From Halichondria panicea (taxonomy: Eukaryota > Porifera > Demospongiae > Suberitida > Halichondriidae), in assembly GCF_963675165.1 (NCBI RefSeq), contig NC_087377.1, positions 2,009,501 through 2,073,500 on the forward strand: a stretch of DNA of 64,000 nucleotides, read 5' to 3'. This document shows, piece by piece, positions 44,601 through 54,019 of this stretch (position 1 is its first letter; each line of letters begins with the position of its first letter). The notes beneath the pieces were generated by a model. That model searched no databases and was not told the DNA's origin. It saw only the letters and a list, made by a program, of their open reading frames with translations. The position numbers and the translations under genes are program-made.

Positions 44601-46014
44601 AATAGCGACAGTATGAATTATTTTGGCTGAGTCTGAGCAGCACGCCCACTTCTCTTAATAATTAAGGAATTATTACTCACTTGGGTTAGGGCCTTCCTTT
44701 GACGTGGAAAGATGTTTGGAACCATTTGGAGTATCTGAGGTGTAACAGTAAGAAGTCATATGTACAACACAGTATAAAAAGTGATTCGAAAGGTCTTCGT
44801 TCTACAGTAGATGGGTAGGCACATGATCATTGTTGGGCTATAATAGAGTCTCCTACCAGTTGTTTCTGGTTGTTCATTGCCGGCACTGGGTGTCTGTTGA
44901 CCAGAGAGAGGGTCAGAGGTCACTGGAGGAGAATGAGACAATTGTCTGACAGTCAGTACATAAAAACCAACTCCAATGACTATAGGCTGTACACTGAAAA
45001 AAGGTCAGAATCACTTGAGACATAATCTTATGCCAATAACAATGCTGATAAAAAATCTCAACTGCTGTAGGAAAGGCAATGAATAACATTCGTCATTAAG
45101 ACCGTAATTATTAGACTATTGCTCCTGCGTCCTCTGGGTGAGGATTAAAACATGTTTAGCTGACTCAGCATTAATAAACCTAACATGGTAGGGGAGTAGA
45201 TGCTCAGTGTATAGCATATTACTAATCACATAGGATATGTAACACCAAGAGTTCATTAGGAAGAGTACGCAACTCCACTTAACGCAACTCCACTTAAAAC
45301 CATAGTAGGCGTTCCTTCAGTCCTACGTCACAACCGCATGCTGTTGTATAAACTGTGAAATCAAATTTGCAATGAATAACATAGTGATGATTATCACTAA
45401 TGTTATTCATTTACAACTGAGGTAGGAAAGGCAATGAATAACAGCGTTACTAATTTTATTCATTGCCTTTCCTACTTGTTGCGGTTACAACAGCCAGTAT
45501 CTGTGACGTAGGTGTGGAGGAATGCTTTTTGTGCACAGTCTATTGGAGTTGCGTAATGAACTCTTGGTAACACTCAATGACATGGTTACTAGAGATTTAT
45601 GGCAACGTAATGTTTAGGCAAGTAAACCACTTTACCCTAGCTTGGCTATAGGAACATGTTAGACTAGTGCGTAATTGAATGCCAAATTAATGTTAGAGCA
45701 AATGTTACAGGGTGGGGGAAAGTGAACCAGGGGGATATCCCTAACATTATGGGGGGGGGGGTAAATTGATCCACTTTCCTCCCCATGCACTGTATGCCCT
45801 AGCCTGGTATTACTCACTTGATGAGGTCTTGTCAACAATTGAATTAGAAAGAAGTTGTTCGGAACCATTTCGAGTATCTGAGTGTGACAGTAACAATTAA
45901 TAATTATGTCATCTAACACATAAAGTATATACAACTGCAATAGTGATTCAGAACCTCTCCAATCTACGTAACAGTATAGACACACGCACGCACACACACA
46001 CACACGCACGCACG

Positions 46015-46079
<65 letters not shown>

Positions 46080-48538
46080 TCATGCTGTGGTTTGTGCTGA
46101 TTTCCTAACAGTTTATGTATTAGTTAGACCATGTGTAGCAGGTTTCTTAGCTGGTAGTAAACCTGAGGGAGTGTAGTGACGTTACTATCCAGCTAAGAAG
46201 CCGTACTACACATGGTCTATCTCGCTTAGAAAATGCATTTTTGTGGGTACTAGTTAGAGCCCTGCTAGCAGGTCACTAACTCAGATAGTGACCTGCTAGC
46301 AGGTTTCTTAGTTGGATAGACACTTCATTAGCAGTAACCACTTCAAAGCTTGAATATGCAAATTTTTTCTAAACAGTGCTAAAGTCTACTTGTTGAGGTT
46401 GACCTTCATAGTGTTGTCATAACTCATAACTTTGCCTTGAAATTTTCTAACCCTAAGCTTCATACATATACAATTGTATACCATTGGGTTCCTTGTTAAA
46501 AGCGCTTCTTATCTGCATGCTGTAGAGCTGGTAAGCTACAACCAGCTAAAAGTTAACCATGTAAAAGTCCCTGGCATACTTGTCAACCATAAATGAAGCC
46601 ATAATTGATCACATAACTTCCGGGCAACGCAAATAGACTTTAGTGATGTATTATAGGCCAAGAAGTAGAATGGAATGTGCGTGGGAGTTGTCATTAATGA
46701 ACTCCTGATTACCGTATAGCGGGTAATTTTCTTGGGTAAAATTTTGTTCAACTCAAGAAACGGTGGTTTTCGCGAGTAAAAATTTCATTTCCTGCCTGCA
46801 TTTCTATGTTCCGGTAAGCCATGCCTACGTTGTGGAGGTCAGCTTGCCCACGAAAATAACGAATACATTACCCCACAAAAATTACCCGCTGTACGGTATG
46901 ACGTTCCACATTCCACGCCAGTATTATTGGGGGTCTACAAAACAAGTAATTGTACCACAACCATTTGTCCTACAAAAACAACGAAGGTATCTATGAAACC
47001 GGCATGGCTTGCTCTATTGGTGTACCAAATTTAAGCTTCATACACCACTGTTTGTGGAAATTAGGTATGGGATTTCTAGTGACACATACCTGCTTTAGGA
47101 GTGGAGGGTTGCAGAGACCGGAGATAATTAATAACTTCAGTGTGCCTACCCTGTACTGCCCAGTCAAGAGGAGTCATGCCATAATCATCAGTCACATCTG
47201 GACAGGTAAGGGACAGAGATCTTGTAGTAGTACTGACATCATTGACCATTACCATGCATGCACAATCAGCACAATCAGATACTTATCGAGTACGGGATGC
47301 CTATTATTATAATATTAGTATCGTGTATGTATTGTATTACAGTTACCATAATTATAATTATGACTACATGATGATACATACAGGTACACTGATTAATTCA
47401 CGGGTTGTTTACATTTCCAATCAGAGGATCTAATGAAACGGTACCCACTACAAAAATGACTCACCAACATCAACCTTGAGTACCTCCACAAGGTATTTTA
47501 CAACTTGTATACTTCCTCCCACACAAGCCCAGTGTAGTGGTTTTCGGTTGATCTTGTCCCTCACATCTGTATGTGGTGATATGACCTCAGAGTAGTGATG
47601 ACATGCACACACAATGACAACTCAACTAAAATGTATTATTGGTTTGTATAGTATTCAAAATGAAGTTAATTATGATAATAAGTACACCATGCAGCTTCTC
47701 CATGCTGGTCAGTAATTATCCCAGCTGGGTGAGATGATTATGTTATTAGTGTGCGTGTACACAGTATCAAGGATTGTGGGAAATGAGAAATTACTTGAAA
47801 AAACATGTCTTATAATTATTATTACAATCTACATGTACATCAACACATGCATGTTTTGTAATCTAGGAAATTAAACAGTCTATAAAAACATTCTTGTTGG
47901 GCTCAATCCTTTAGCTATAAACACTACACGACTGACACACACTTACCAATATGACATTTCATCTTTTGTGAGAGATACACCACAGTCTCCATATGTCCTC
48001 CCCTACACGCCCAGTGAAATGCAGTCATGCCCGATAATCCATCACCTTTCTCTATATCAGCTCCACCACTAACGAGTGCTCTAGTGATCTCCAGGTAGCC
48101 CAGCCTGCATGCTTGGTGTACTGGAGGGATTCTAATCTTGTTACTCCACTCCTTACTCCAGTAGAGCTGGTGATTGGGGTTGGCCCCCTGTCCCAAAACG
48201 GACCTCACTTTGCTGACATCATCATTGTCTACAGCCTCCCACAGATCCACGGCCAGCTGCTCCTGAACACTGCATGTACAATAGTGTGTGCATGTGTGTG
48301 TGGGTATAGGTACATTTTGTAGGTAGGTATGCGTGTGTGACATGCAATTCAACAAATTGCTTACCTGGGTGTATCTGGTTCAGTTTCCAGTCTCCTGTGT
48401 GATGTGTGTAGGTGTGTGTATGTGGGTGTGTGTATGGTGTGTGTGCATGTGTGTGTGGGTGGGTGTGTGTGTGGGACATGCAATTCAACAAATTGCTTAC
48501 CTGGGTGTATCTGGTTCAGTGTCCAGCCTCCTGTGTGC

Positions 48539-48586
<48 letters not shown>

Positions 48587-48974
48587 GTGTGTGTATATGT
48601 GTGTGTGGGTGGGTGTGTGTGTGAATTCAACAAATTGCTTACCTGGGTATATCTGGTTCAGTTTCCAGTCTCCTGTGTGATGTGTGTGTGTGTGTGTGTG
48701 TATGTGTGTGTGGGTGGGTGTGCGTGTGTGTGTGGGTGGGTGTGTGTGTGGGACATGCAATTCAACAAATTGCTTACCTGGGTGTATCTGGTTCAGTTTC
48801 CAGTCTCCTGTGTGATGTGTGTAGGTGTGTGTGTATGGTGTGTGTGCATGTTTGTGTGTGGGTGGGTGTGTGTGGGACATGCAATTCAACAAATTGCTTA
48901 CCTGGGTGTATCTGGCACAGTGTCCAGCCTCCTGTGTGCATGTGTGCGTGCGTGTGTGAGTGTGTGGGTGTGTC

Positions 48975-49020
<46 letters not shown>

Positions 49021-50711
49021 TGGGTGTATACAATGTACATTAATAAGCTCTTGTGAGCATTTATAAGCTCCACACTATAACAATCAGGTGGTGTCATTAA
49101 GGATTTAGTATAGAGGGGGAAATAAGGCGTGCTTTTTGAAAAGTAACCAGAACATTAATTTGTCTGAAAAAGGTCAACTGTTATTTCAAATACCCTGTTT
49201 TAGTACGTAACACTGCCAGCTATGGTCACTCAGTCATACAACTAGTACCTGAATGCAAATTTTAGGTGAGGGGGGGAATTGGAGCCAGAGGGAGGATATC
49301 CCTGTATGACACCCAGACAATGATTAGCTATAATATTTTTATAGCCTGTTAAAATTAATTGCAAGCTAAACTGTACTTTGCTCACGTTCTCCTCTCTGCT
49401 TGGGTCTTGAAACCGAGTTTCTTGCGAATCCACGGCACTAACCTGATGTGTGTGTGTTAGGGGGTCAAGTTTGTGTACGGACAATTATAATAATTATTAC
49501 AATCAAAGTACTTCTTGATGCATGGTGGTATATGCAAGTTACTAGCTAGAGTAACACAACATGCAGAGCTTCCATTGATGAGCTCCAATTCTGATGAGGT
49601 GATTCCACCTCTGACTAATTAAAGGAATGATCCTCCCTCCATGCAATCACAAGGTCTACATGTTCACTCACCCTGAGTCTTCTCCAGTAGCCATTGAAGC
49701 TTTGTTCAACACTTGCCTCTTATTTAATTTCTCAGTAAACATAACAAAGCAAAGTGCCGCACCCTCTTTCTGGGGCCTTCCCCTACTAATTAAACTGATC
49801 TATTTTTAGATACATAATTATAATTATTTGAGTGGGTGTTGATAATGATTCACAGCCACCACACTATAAACAATAGCACATTAATGGTGGTGACCTAGGT
49901 AACTAGTAACTACACAGTTCTCTAGTGAGCAGCTCTTGAAATCCTCCAGCTCTTTGAAAGGACAGACATCCAGTTTAGCTCTCATATATACCTACAGTGG
50001 GAAAACAAGAGAGTCTCAAGTGGAATATTGTACTCTTGTGTGTGTGTGTGTGGGGGGGGAGTAGGTGGGTGGATATAAATATAAGGTGGGTGAATTTTTG
50101 TCCACCGTTCGTGTTACTAGCTCAAACGAAATGCTCACTTAAATATACAGCCAACCTCAAAGTCTCCATTATAGACCTGTGCTAGCAGGCCACCCTCTAT
50201 AATACAGCCGGCCTCAAAGTCTCTATAGCATGTGTTTGGACCTGTGTTAGCAGGCCACCCTCTATAATACAGCCAGGTTAATGGGCCTCAAAGTCTCCAT
50301 AGCATGTGTTTGGACCTGTGTTAGCAGGCCACCCTCTATAATACAGCCACTGTTGGTCTACCGACCACTATACATAAGGTTATACTAATAGTAAGGTACT
50401 CACAAAGACATTAGTGACATGGTTGGTGGTTCCTGTGATCCTGGACACCACCTCACACACTTGCCAGATACTGGGACGCAGCTCAGGGTCAGAGGTCAAC
50501 AGGCAGCCTACAAGGGAGGGGAGAATACACGTATCATTAGAGCAATACACTTAAGGATGGCAGAGTATCATAGCACCTGTAGCTAGTGTGTGTTCTTAAA
50601 TAATTATAATTAGCTCTGAAAAAACAGGTCCAGTTCACAAAGAAAAAACCCCACTATTACAATAGTCTTAAACTAGATTTTATACGTATACCCAGTGGTA
50701 CTGACTATAAG

Positions 50712-50751
<40 letters not shown>

Positions 50752-50944
50752 GGATGGAGGGTGTGAGGGGGTGGAGGGTGTGTGTGTGTGTGTGTGTGTA
50801 CATGTACCTCTCAAGTTATGCAGCTGGGTCTTGTGTGTAGGGAGAGTCTTCAGGAATGCTGTACTGAGCACTGACTATGGCTAGAGGGTTGTCACCAAAT
50901 GGAGTATCCATGAAGCACAGCTTGAACAGTAGTACGCCCAGTGC
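38607..50944 (-). CDS. Kinase / ankyrin / Roc-COR / death-domain gene
   Basis: Minus-strand exons link in compatible phases. In transcript order: kinase C-lobe 50808-50944 and 50404-50507; about 49900-49990 (AKLDVCPFKELEDF); about 49661-49690 (SMATGEDSG); about 49395-49443 (LVPWIRKKLGFKTQAE); five 30-nt microexons 48365-48931; ankyrin exons 47947-48269, 47465-47566 and 47090-47197; linker exons 45818-45877 and 44681-44734; Roc-COR 40163-42567; 39831-40071; 39297-39342; death domain 38838-39179; last exon 38607-38641 with TGA. The layout recalls DAPK1 (kinase, ankyrin, Roc-COR, death domain), a pro-death signalling kinase, but the kinase is of AAK1/GAK type. A linker exon at 44857-44945 (SPPVTSDPLSGQQTPSAGNE) does not fit the phase chain and may be alternative. 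The kinase N-lobe was not found and exon 50808-50944 carries a one-base frameshift, so the functional protein may start later. Confidence 0.65.
38838..39179 (-). CDS. Death-domain exon
   Basis: The exon reads SEECSDEALLQLSTVIAGY, YKHRLGLSDAEVYAID, GRFYTALKKWKSK and ATYGRLVEIASEIEDGEAV, then RSIHKACVEYT. The pattern LGLSxxE...ALxxWxxK...ATYxxLVEIA is that of a death-fold (six-helix) domain, which makes homotypic contacts in signalling complexes. Phase 1 on both sides links the Ser/Thr exon 39297-39342 upstream to the last exon (LEVMDQSTPS, stop at 38607). A close relative is at 53111-53449. Confidence 0.8.
39831..40071 (-). CDS. Exon after COR, unassigned domain
   Basis: In phase with both neighbours: SLGDDVSLRALPFASNQELR, then HKLEFKASSNGHFKGFISCE and KKQKHFFTVYHCLRKSI. 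The length and position between COR and death domain suggest a beta-rich spacer (ZU5/UPA-like in related proteins), but I cannot confirm a family. KLEFKAS also occurs in the Roc exon near residue 77. Confidence 0.55.
40163..42567 (-). CDS. Roc-COR GTPase exon
   Basis: An unbroken frame of about 800 codons. Counting from the first Met: P-loop GPSGLGKT at 26-33; DIGGQPGF at 190-197, the switch II region as in Roc domains; TLIGTFKDE near 286-294 in place of the usual T/NKxD. A long Lys/Glu-rich insertion (about 300-400) and a Thr/Pro-rich insertion (about 105-155) follow or interrupt the Roc fold. From about 440 to 760 the sequence fits a COR region (FTVWYLDRYVGALIYHPE and FVICNPQVVFNSLSVLV). 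Roc-COR proteins bind GTP and dimerise through COR. The exon joins upstream in phase 1 and downstream in phase 0. It is intact, unlike most genes here. NACHT/NB-ARC was considered, but DIGGQ and COR argue against it. Confidence 0.8.
42568..44680. other. Long intron with a TIR element and a tandem repeat
   Basis: No exon is supported between the Roc-COR exon and the linker exon at 44681. 43842-44510 is bounded by inverted CAATATAAAGTACC(nn)TTCCGT ends and is probably a DNA transposon remnant. Inside it, 44141-44248 and 44249-44357 are a 108-bp tandem duplication (AAAAACTTTGGTGCGTTTTA against AAAAACTTTGGTACGTTTTA). Confidence 0.55.
45239..45573. mobile_element. Foldback miniature element
   Basis: ACACCAAGAGTTCATTA at 45242 and CGCAACTCCA are mirrored by TGGAGTTGCGTAATGAACTC ending near 45565. 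Inside, AGGAAAGGCAATGAATAACA (45423) pairs with ATTCATTGCCTTTCCTAC (45459-45476). Related sequence also occurs just upstream at 45068-45090. It lies in an intron of the kinase/Roc gene. Confidence 0.55.
45980..46300. repeat. CA microsatellite and a foldback sequence
   Basis: 45980-46078 is a CA-repeat with a few ACGC interruptions. About 46110-46215 is a hairpin: TTAGACCATGTGTAGCAGG is mirrored by CGTACTACACATGGTCTATC, with TTCTTAGCTGG/CCAGCTAAGAAG inside. A further pair TAGCAGGTCACTAACTCAGA/ATAGTGACCTGCTAGCAGG follows at 46265-46303. Confidence 0.6.
46712..46896. mobile_element. Mariner-type miniature element, TA target
   Basis: Same family as 17396-17583: CCGTATAGCGGGTAATTTTC at the left, inverted TTACCCGCTGTACGG at the right, TA on both sides. 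It lies in an intron of the minus-strand gene. Confidence 0.75.
47090..48269 (-). CDS. Three ankyrin-repeat exons
   Basis: 47947-48269: LAVDLWEAVDNDDVSKVRSV, GANPNH, then PPVHQACRLGYLEITRALVS with GGADIEKGD and MTAFHWACRGGHMETVVYLS. 47465-47566: RKPLHWACVGGSIQVVKYLV. 47090-47197: YGMTPLDWAVQGRHTEVINY. About four ankyrin repeats in total, each with the TPLHWA-x-x-G core. All splice joins are phase 1 and frame-compatible. They should form a protein-binding solenoid between the kinase linker and the Roc domain. Confidence 0.85.
48338..49033. repeat. Tandem ~145-bp repeat with TG tracts, holding five microexons
   Basis: Five units contain the conserved core AATTCAACAAATTGCTTACC, a 30-bp exon and a variable TG-rich tract. 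On the minus strand each core reads CACACAG (acceptor), 30 nt, GTAAGCAATTTG (donor). Exons: 48365-48394, 48501-48530, 48643-48672, 48778-48807, 48902-48931. Read in phase 2 they give RLETEPDTP, RLDTEPDTP, RLETEPDIP, RLETEPDTP and RLDTVPDTP. Each exon is a multiple of three, so any number can be included without shifting the frame. The plus-strand open frames of Cys/Val repeats are by-products of TG tracts. Confidence 0.75.
50150..50347 (+). repeat. Three tandem ~80-90-bp repeats
   Basis: Units share ACCTGTGTTAGCAGGCCACC and CTCTATAATACAGCC, separated by CCTCAAAGTCTC and CATAGCATGTGTTTGG. Intronic in the minus-strand gene, no coding signal. TG microsatellites lie at 50713-50749 and 50779-50799. 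Confidence 0.65.
50404..50944 (-). pseudogene. AAK1/GAK-type kinase C-lobe, two exons, one frameshift
   Basis: 50808-50944 begins ALGVLLFKLCFMDTPFGDNP and continues AIVSAQYSIPEDSPYTQD. 50404-50507 gives CLLTSDPELRPSIWQVCEVV. This matches subdomains IX-XI of the NAK family (ALGCLLYKLC...PFG...IP(D)NSRYSQD...DPxxRPD), kinases of clathrin adaptors. The frame breaks at a CCC run (plus-strand GGG, 50826-50828): dropping one C gives SPYTQDQLHNLRG and the correct phase into the next exon; as written a stop follows. The N-lobe, DFG and catalytic loop exons are not recognisable between 50945 and 53000. Confidence 0.75.
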
Positions 50945-52827
50945 CTGTGTGTGGGCAGGTGTGTGTTGTGTGAGGGTGTGATGATAATTATGGGTATTCA
51001 GTGTTCATTGAGAGCTTTCAAATGACTACCACTTAACATGGTTCAGTAAACGTGATTCAAGGAAATTCTCCACTCATCCCCACATTCCACAGTCTTACAC
51101 AGACAGACCACATTCACAAAATGCAAACCTTATTACAAAAAACATAAGTCAACCACTAGCTACAGTGTACACAGTGGGGACCACACATAAAGAGGAATTT
51201 CGCCCCTTTTAGCCTTGTTTCCCAGTAAACATAATCATTGCTCAGATCCTCCCCCTTTTCAGAGAGGTGTCACATTCCACCCCTTTCACAGTACACAAAG
51301 CAATTTGGTTGAATGTCATTGAAAGGTCATAATTAGTGAAAGGTCACCTCCAATAGTACTGCCACATGTCCATCCATACATGCATGGATAAATAATTACA
51401 CCATACTGTAGTTTAAAATACAATGACAAATGAAACCTCTCAGCCCATGCCAACTCAGCTAGCGTATGGTTGCTCAATATTGACCTCCCTCCACCAAAGG
51501 TCTAATACATTGCTACAAGTCATCAACCATCTTTACCTGCACTTCCAGAGTTGAGCCAGCCTCCAGCTCATCAGTGTATGCATGGACTAACACACTAGAG
51601 CAATATCAGCAATCCCATCAAACTGCAGTCTGAAGGTGTACTCCATGCAGTGTATAGTTGCCCTCATGCAGGGGTAGGCTGTAGAGTGGTCCCAGCTGGC
51701 AGTCCATCCACCAATATCACATTGATACTGCCCTTGTCATGAGTACACCAGTACAGCCTCTGGACCATAGATGAGAGGAGGGAAGTTAGCTGTATAGGTA
51801 AAGTTGACATGCAGTTAGCAATTGCAATAAGTATATACCCAAGTGGACTAAGTGGTGGTTTTAGAGGGCAGTACCTTGACCTTGTATAAGCCCTTATACC
51901 TGCACATACTCTTTCCTCAGATCAGGACATGAATTCTTGTGTACCATTGGGTACATTGCTAAACCTCACATGAACAATCTCCTACAACTGAGATAAGCTA
52001 ATTGCAAACCACATTAGTTATTATACACGTACTTGTATTATAGCCGACAATAACACACATAATTATACGTATCTTCACAGCCCAACACTGCGTATACACT
52101 CTACGTACGTATATGGAACAGATAACGAACATGCAAGCCTCTTATCAAACTTTATATTTCTCACAAGTTATGATGCAGGATGATGCTGCCCACCCGGGGT
52201 ACCTGTGTAGGGCTGAGGAATTGATGGACACAATAAAGACAATAGACTACCATCATGCACGCAGGTACACTACCACCCACTCCACTCATCACACACCACC
52301 CACTACATTAGTAATGTATGAGTACGCAATGGGGGACCATACATTACAACAAAGGGAGCTAGAGAGCTAGTCCATAGATAAAGTATCTGGGTCCACTCAA
52401 TAAGACCTGACACTACTCACCCTAGCATTGTCCAGCTCCCTCTGCAGACTAGCCACCATATCCACCAACATTAATCAGGACTGCAATGCATGATCCTCCA
52501 TCGTTTGCGCTCTAGCCTCGAGACCAGCCGTTTGTTATAAGGAAAGGTTGATCTCGAGGCTACTCGCGCTCATGCCTGCCTTCTATTATCTGAGGCTATG
52601 TGGTTATCAAGAAGCTGCAACTGAAGTGATCCCGTACCCAACAACAATGGTAAAGGGTCACTAAACTAGAAAGCTGAAATGAAATTTTGCCAAAAAAGTA
52701 TAAAAATAGAAGGTGATGGTATATATACATGTATACACACACACACAGGACACAGAGCATTATAATAGTCAGAACACAGAGTCAGTTCTTTACTTGACAT
52801 TCTTGCATGCTTCTTTACTTGACATCT
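50945..52827. other. Spacer with degraded exon-like sequence
   Basis: 51540-51790 on the minus strand keeps patches of protein-like sequence in shifting frames (YTFRLQFDGIADIALV; VHAYTDELEAGSTLEVQ before GTAAAG), so a decayed exon is likely, family unknown. 52427-52475 on the minus strand can give VDMVASLQRELDNAR before GTGAGT but has stops upstream. 51146-51190 contains one unit of the 45-bp satellite (CCACTAGCTACAGTGTACAC). No intact gene is seen. Confidence 0.4.
52513..52562. mobile_element. 50-bp palindrome with Mutator-like termini
   Basis: TAGCCTCGAGACCAGCC and its near-mirror GGTTGATCTCGAGGCTA bound a 16-bp loop. Flanks TTTGCGCTC and CTCGCGCTC agree at 7 of 9 positions, as expected for an aged 9-bp target duplication. 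The TAGCCTCGA terminus is shared with 33659-34746. Confidence 0.5.
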
Positions 52828-52840
52828 TTATTCGTCCCTT

Positions 52841-53449
52841 TCAAGTAGCTCCAGTATCTGTATGAAAGCATGAGCACAGCACAATAAACTAGAGCCTTAT
52901 AAGCAAAACATTGCAATAAAACACTGTGTGCAATGAAAATAGGGATCAGATTTATGAATATTCCAGTACTAATCTGTTTAAAAACATGAGTGCATGATTT
53001 AGGAGCCCTCAGGGCTAGTAGAACCATCAAGTACTTAGAATGCTGTATACTATTATTGCATGGCACAACTGCATGACGAGCAAGTTCACAAAGTTAATAA
53101 GGTAACTCACGTGTATCCTTGACACAGGCCTTGTGAATGCTGCGAACTGCCTCTCCGTCCTCAATCTCTGAGGCAATTTCCACTAATCGACCGTAAGTAG
53201 CTGTTGAATTGGATGGATTGAATTGGAGAATATTTTTACTCATCCACTTCTTTAGAGCAGCGAGGAATTTCCCTGGAATACCAACAAATGTGTGATCGAT
53301 AGCACCAATCTCAGCATCACTGAGGCCCAGCCTGTGCTTGTATCTGTCATAGCCAGCAATCTCGGTAGACAACTGGAGAAGAGCATCATCCGAGCACTCA
53401 CTACTCAACTGAGCTGCAGTCGCTGTCACTATCGTCTTATGTGGTTGAA
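52841..53449 (-). pseudogene. Second death-domain 3' end without the rest of a gene
   Basis: Exon 53111-53449 encodes SSECSDDALLQLSTEIAGYD, KHRLGLSDAEIGAID, KFLAALKKWMSK and ATYGRLVEIASEIEDGEAV. A short last exon follows (52841-52857) after CATACAG. Splice sites match those of 38838-39179. The stretch from TAGCTG to ACAGGCC (53125-53203) is identical to 38851-38930, while the middle differs strongly. No Roc-COR or other exon lies between 53450 and the satellite at 54020, so this is either the stump of a gene cut by the satellite/duplication boundary or a duplicated 3' end. Confidence 0.65.
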
Positions 53450-54019
53450 CTGTACAGATCAAAATACATTACATTATTTCCAATGACATGCAACGGCACG
53501 TAGTGGCAATACTCTGAAATGTACACCAAATACTTTATCACTGTCACATGAGACCCCATACACAATACAACTGTCAAGGCTATAATTGAACATTGCTTCA
53601 ATTTAGATTGCTATACTTGTACAATAATGATGTCATGAATAATTATAGTGATCACATTAATTCCCAAGTTGTTCCCTTAATTAGCTTATTACCAATGCAT
53701 ATGATTTAATTAGATCTCACTTTTCATTGGCTAACTAGAGCTATGTGTACAGAGGACTTCTGCCAACCAACCTGAAATCCTCTGTACATGTATATGTAGA
53801 GAAGTACATTTGTATCCTCAAGCAAACTATAGTTTGGGCAGAATATTGGCAGTACATGGAATGCTGTGGTGAACCCATACAAATGTTATTATTGCTTTCA
53901 CTTCATTTGAAATGCAAACCTTAATTATTAAAGTCACCACTAGCTATTTGGATTGTCCTAATACAAATCTATTTTGTAGCTCTTTATCAAAATATGTGTT
54001 TAAATTAGCGATAAGTCAA

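Noticed and set aside
45659-46176. Cys-Val and Thr-His repeat frames around 46 kb
   Set aside because: CA microsatellite shadow.
48333-49097. Cys/Val-rich and Thr/His-rich frames on both strands
   Set aside because: They are translations of TG/CA tracts. Only the 30-nt microexon segments have splice signals and phase agreement.
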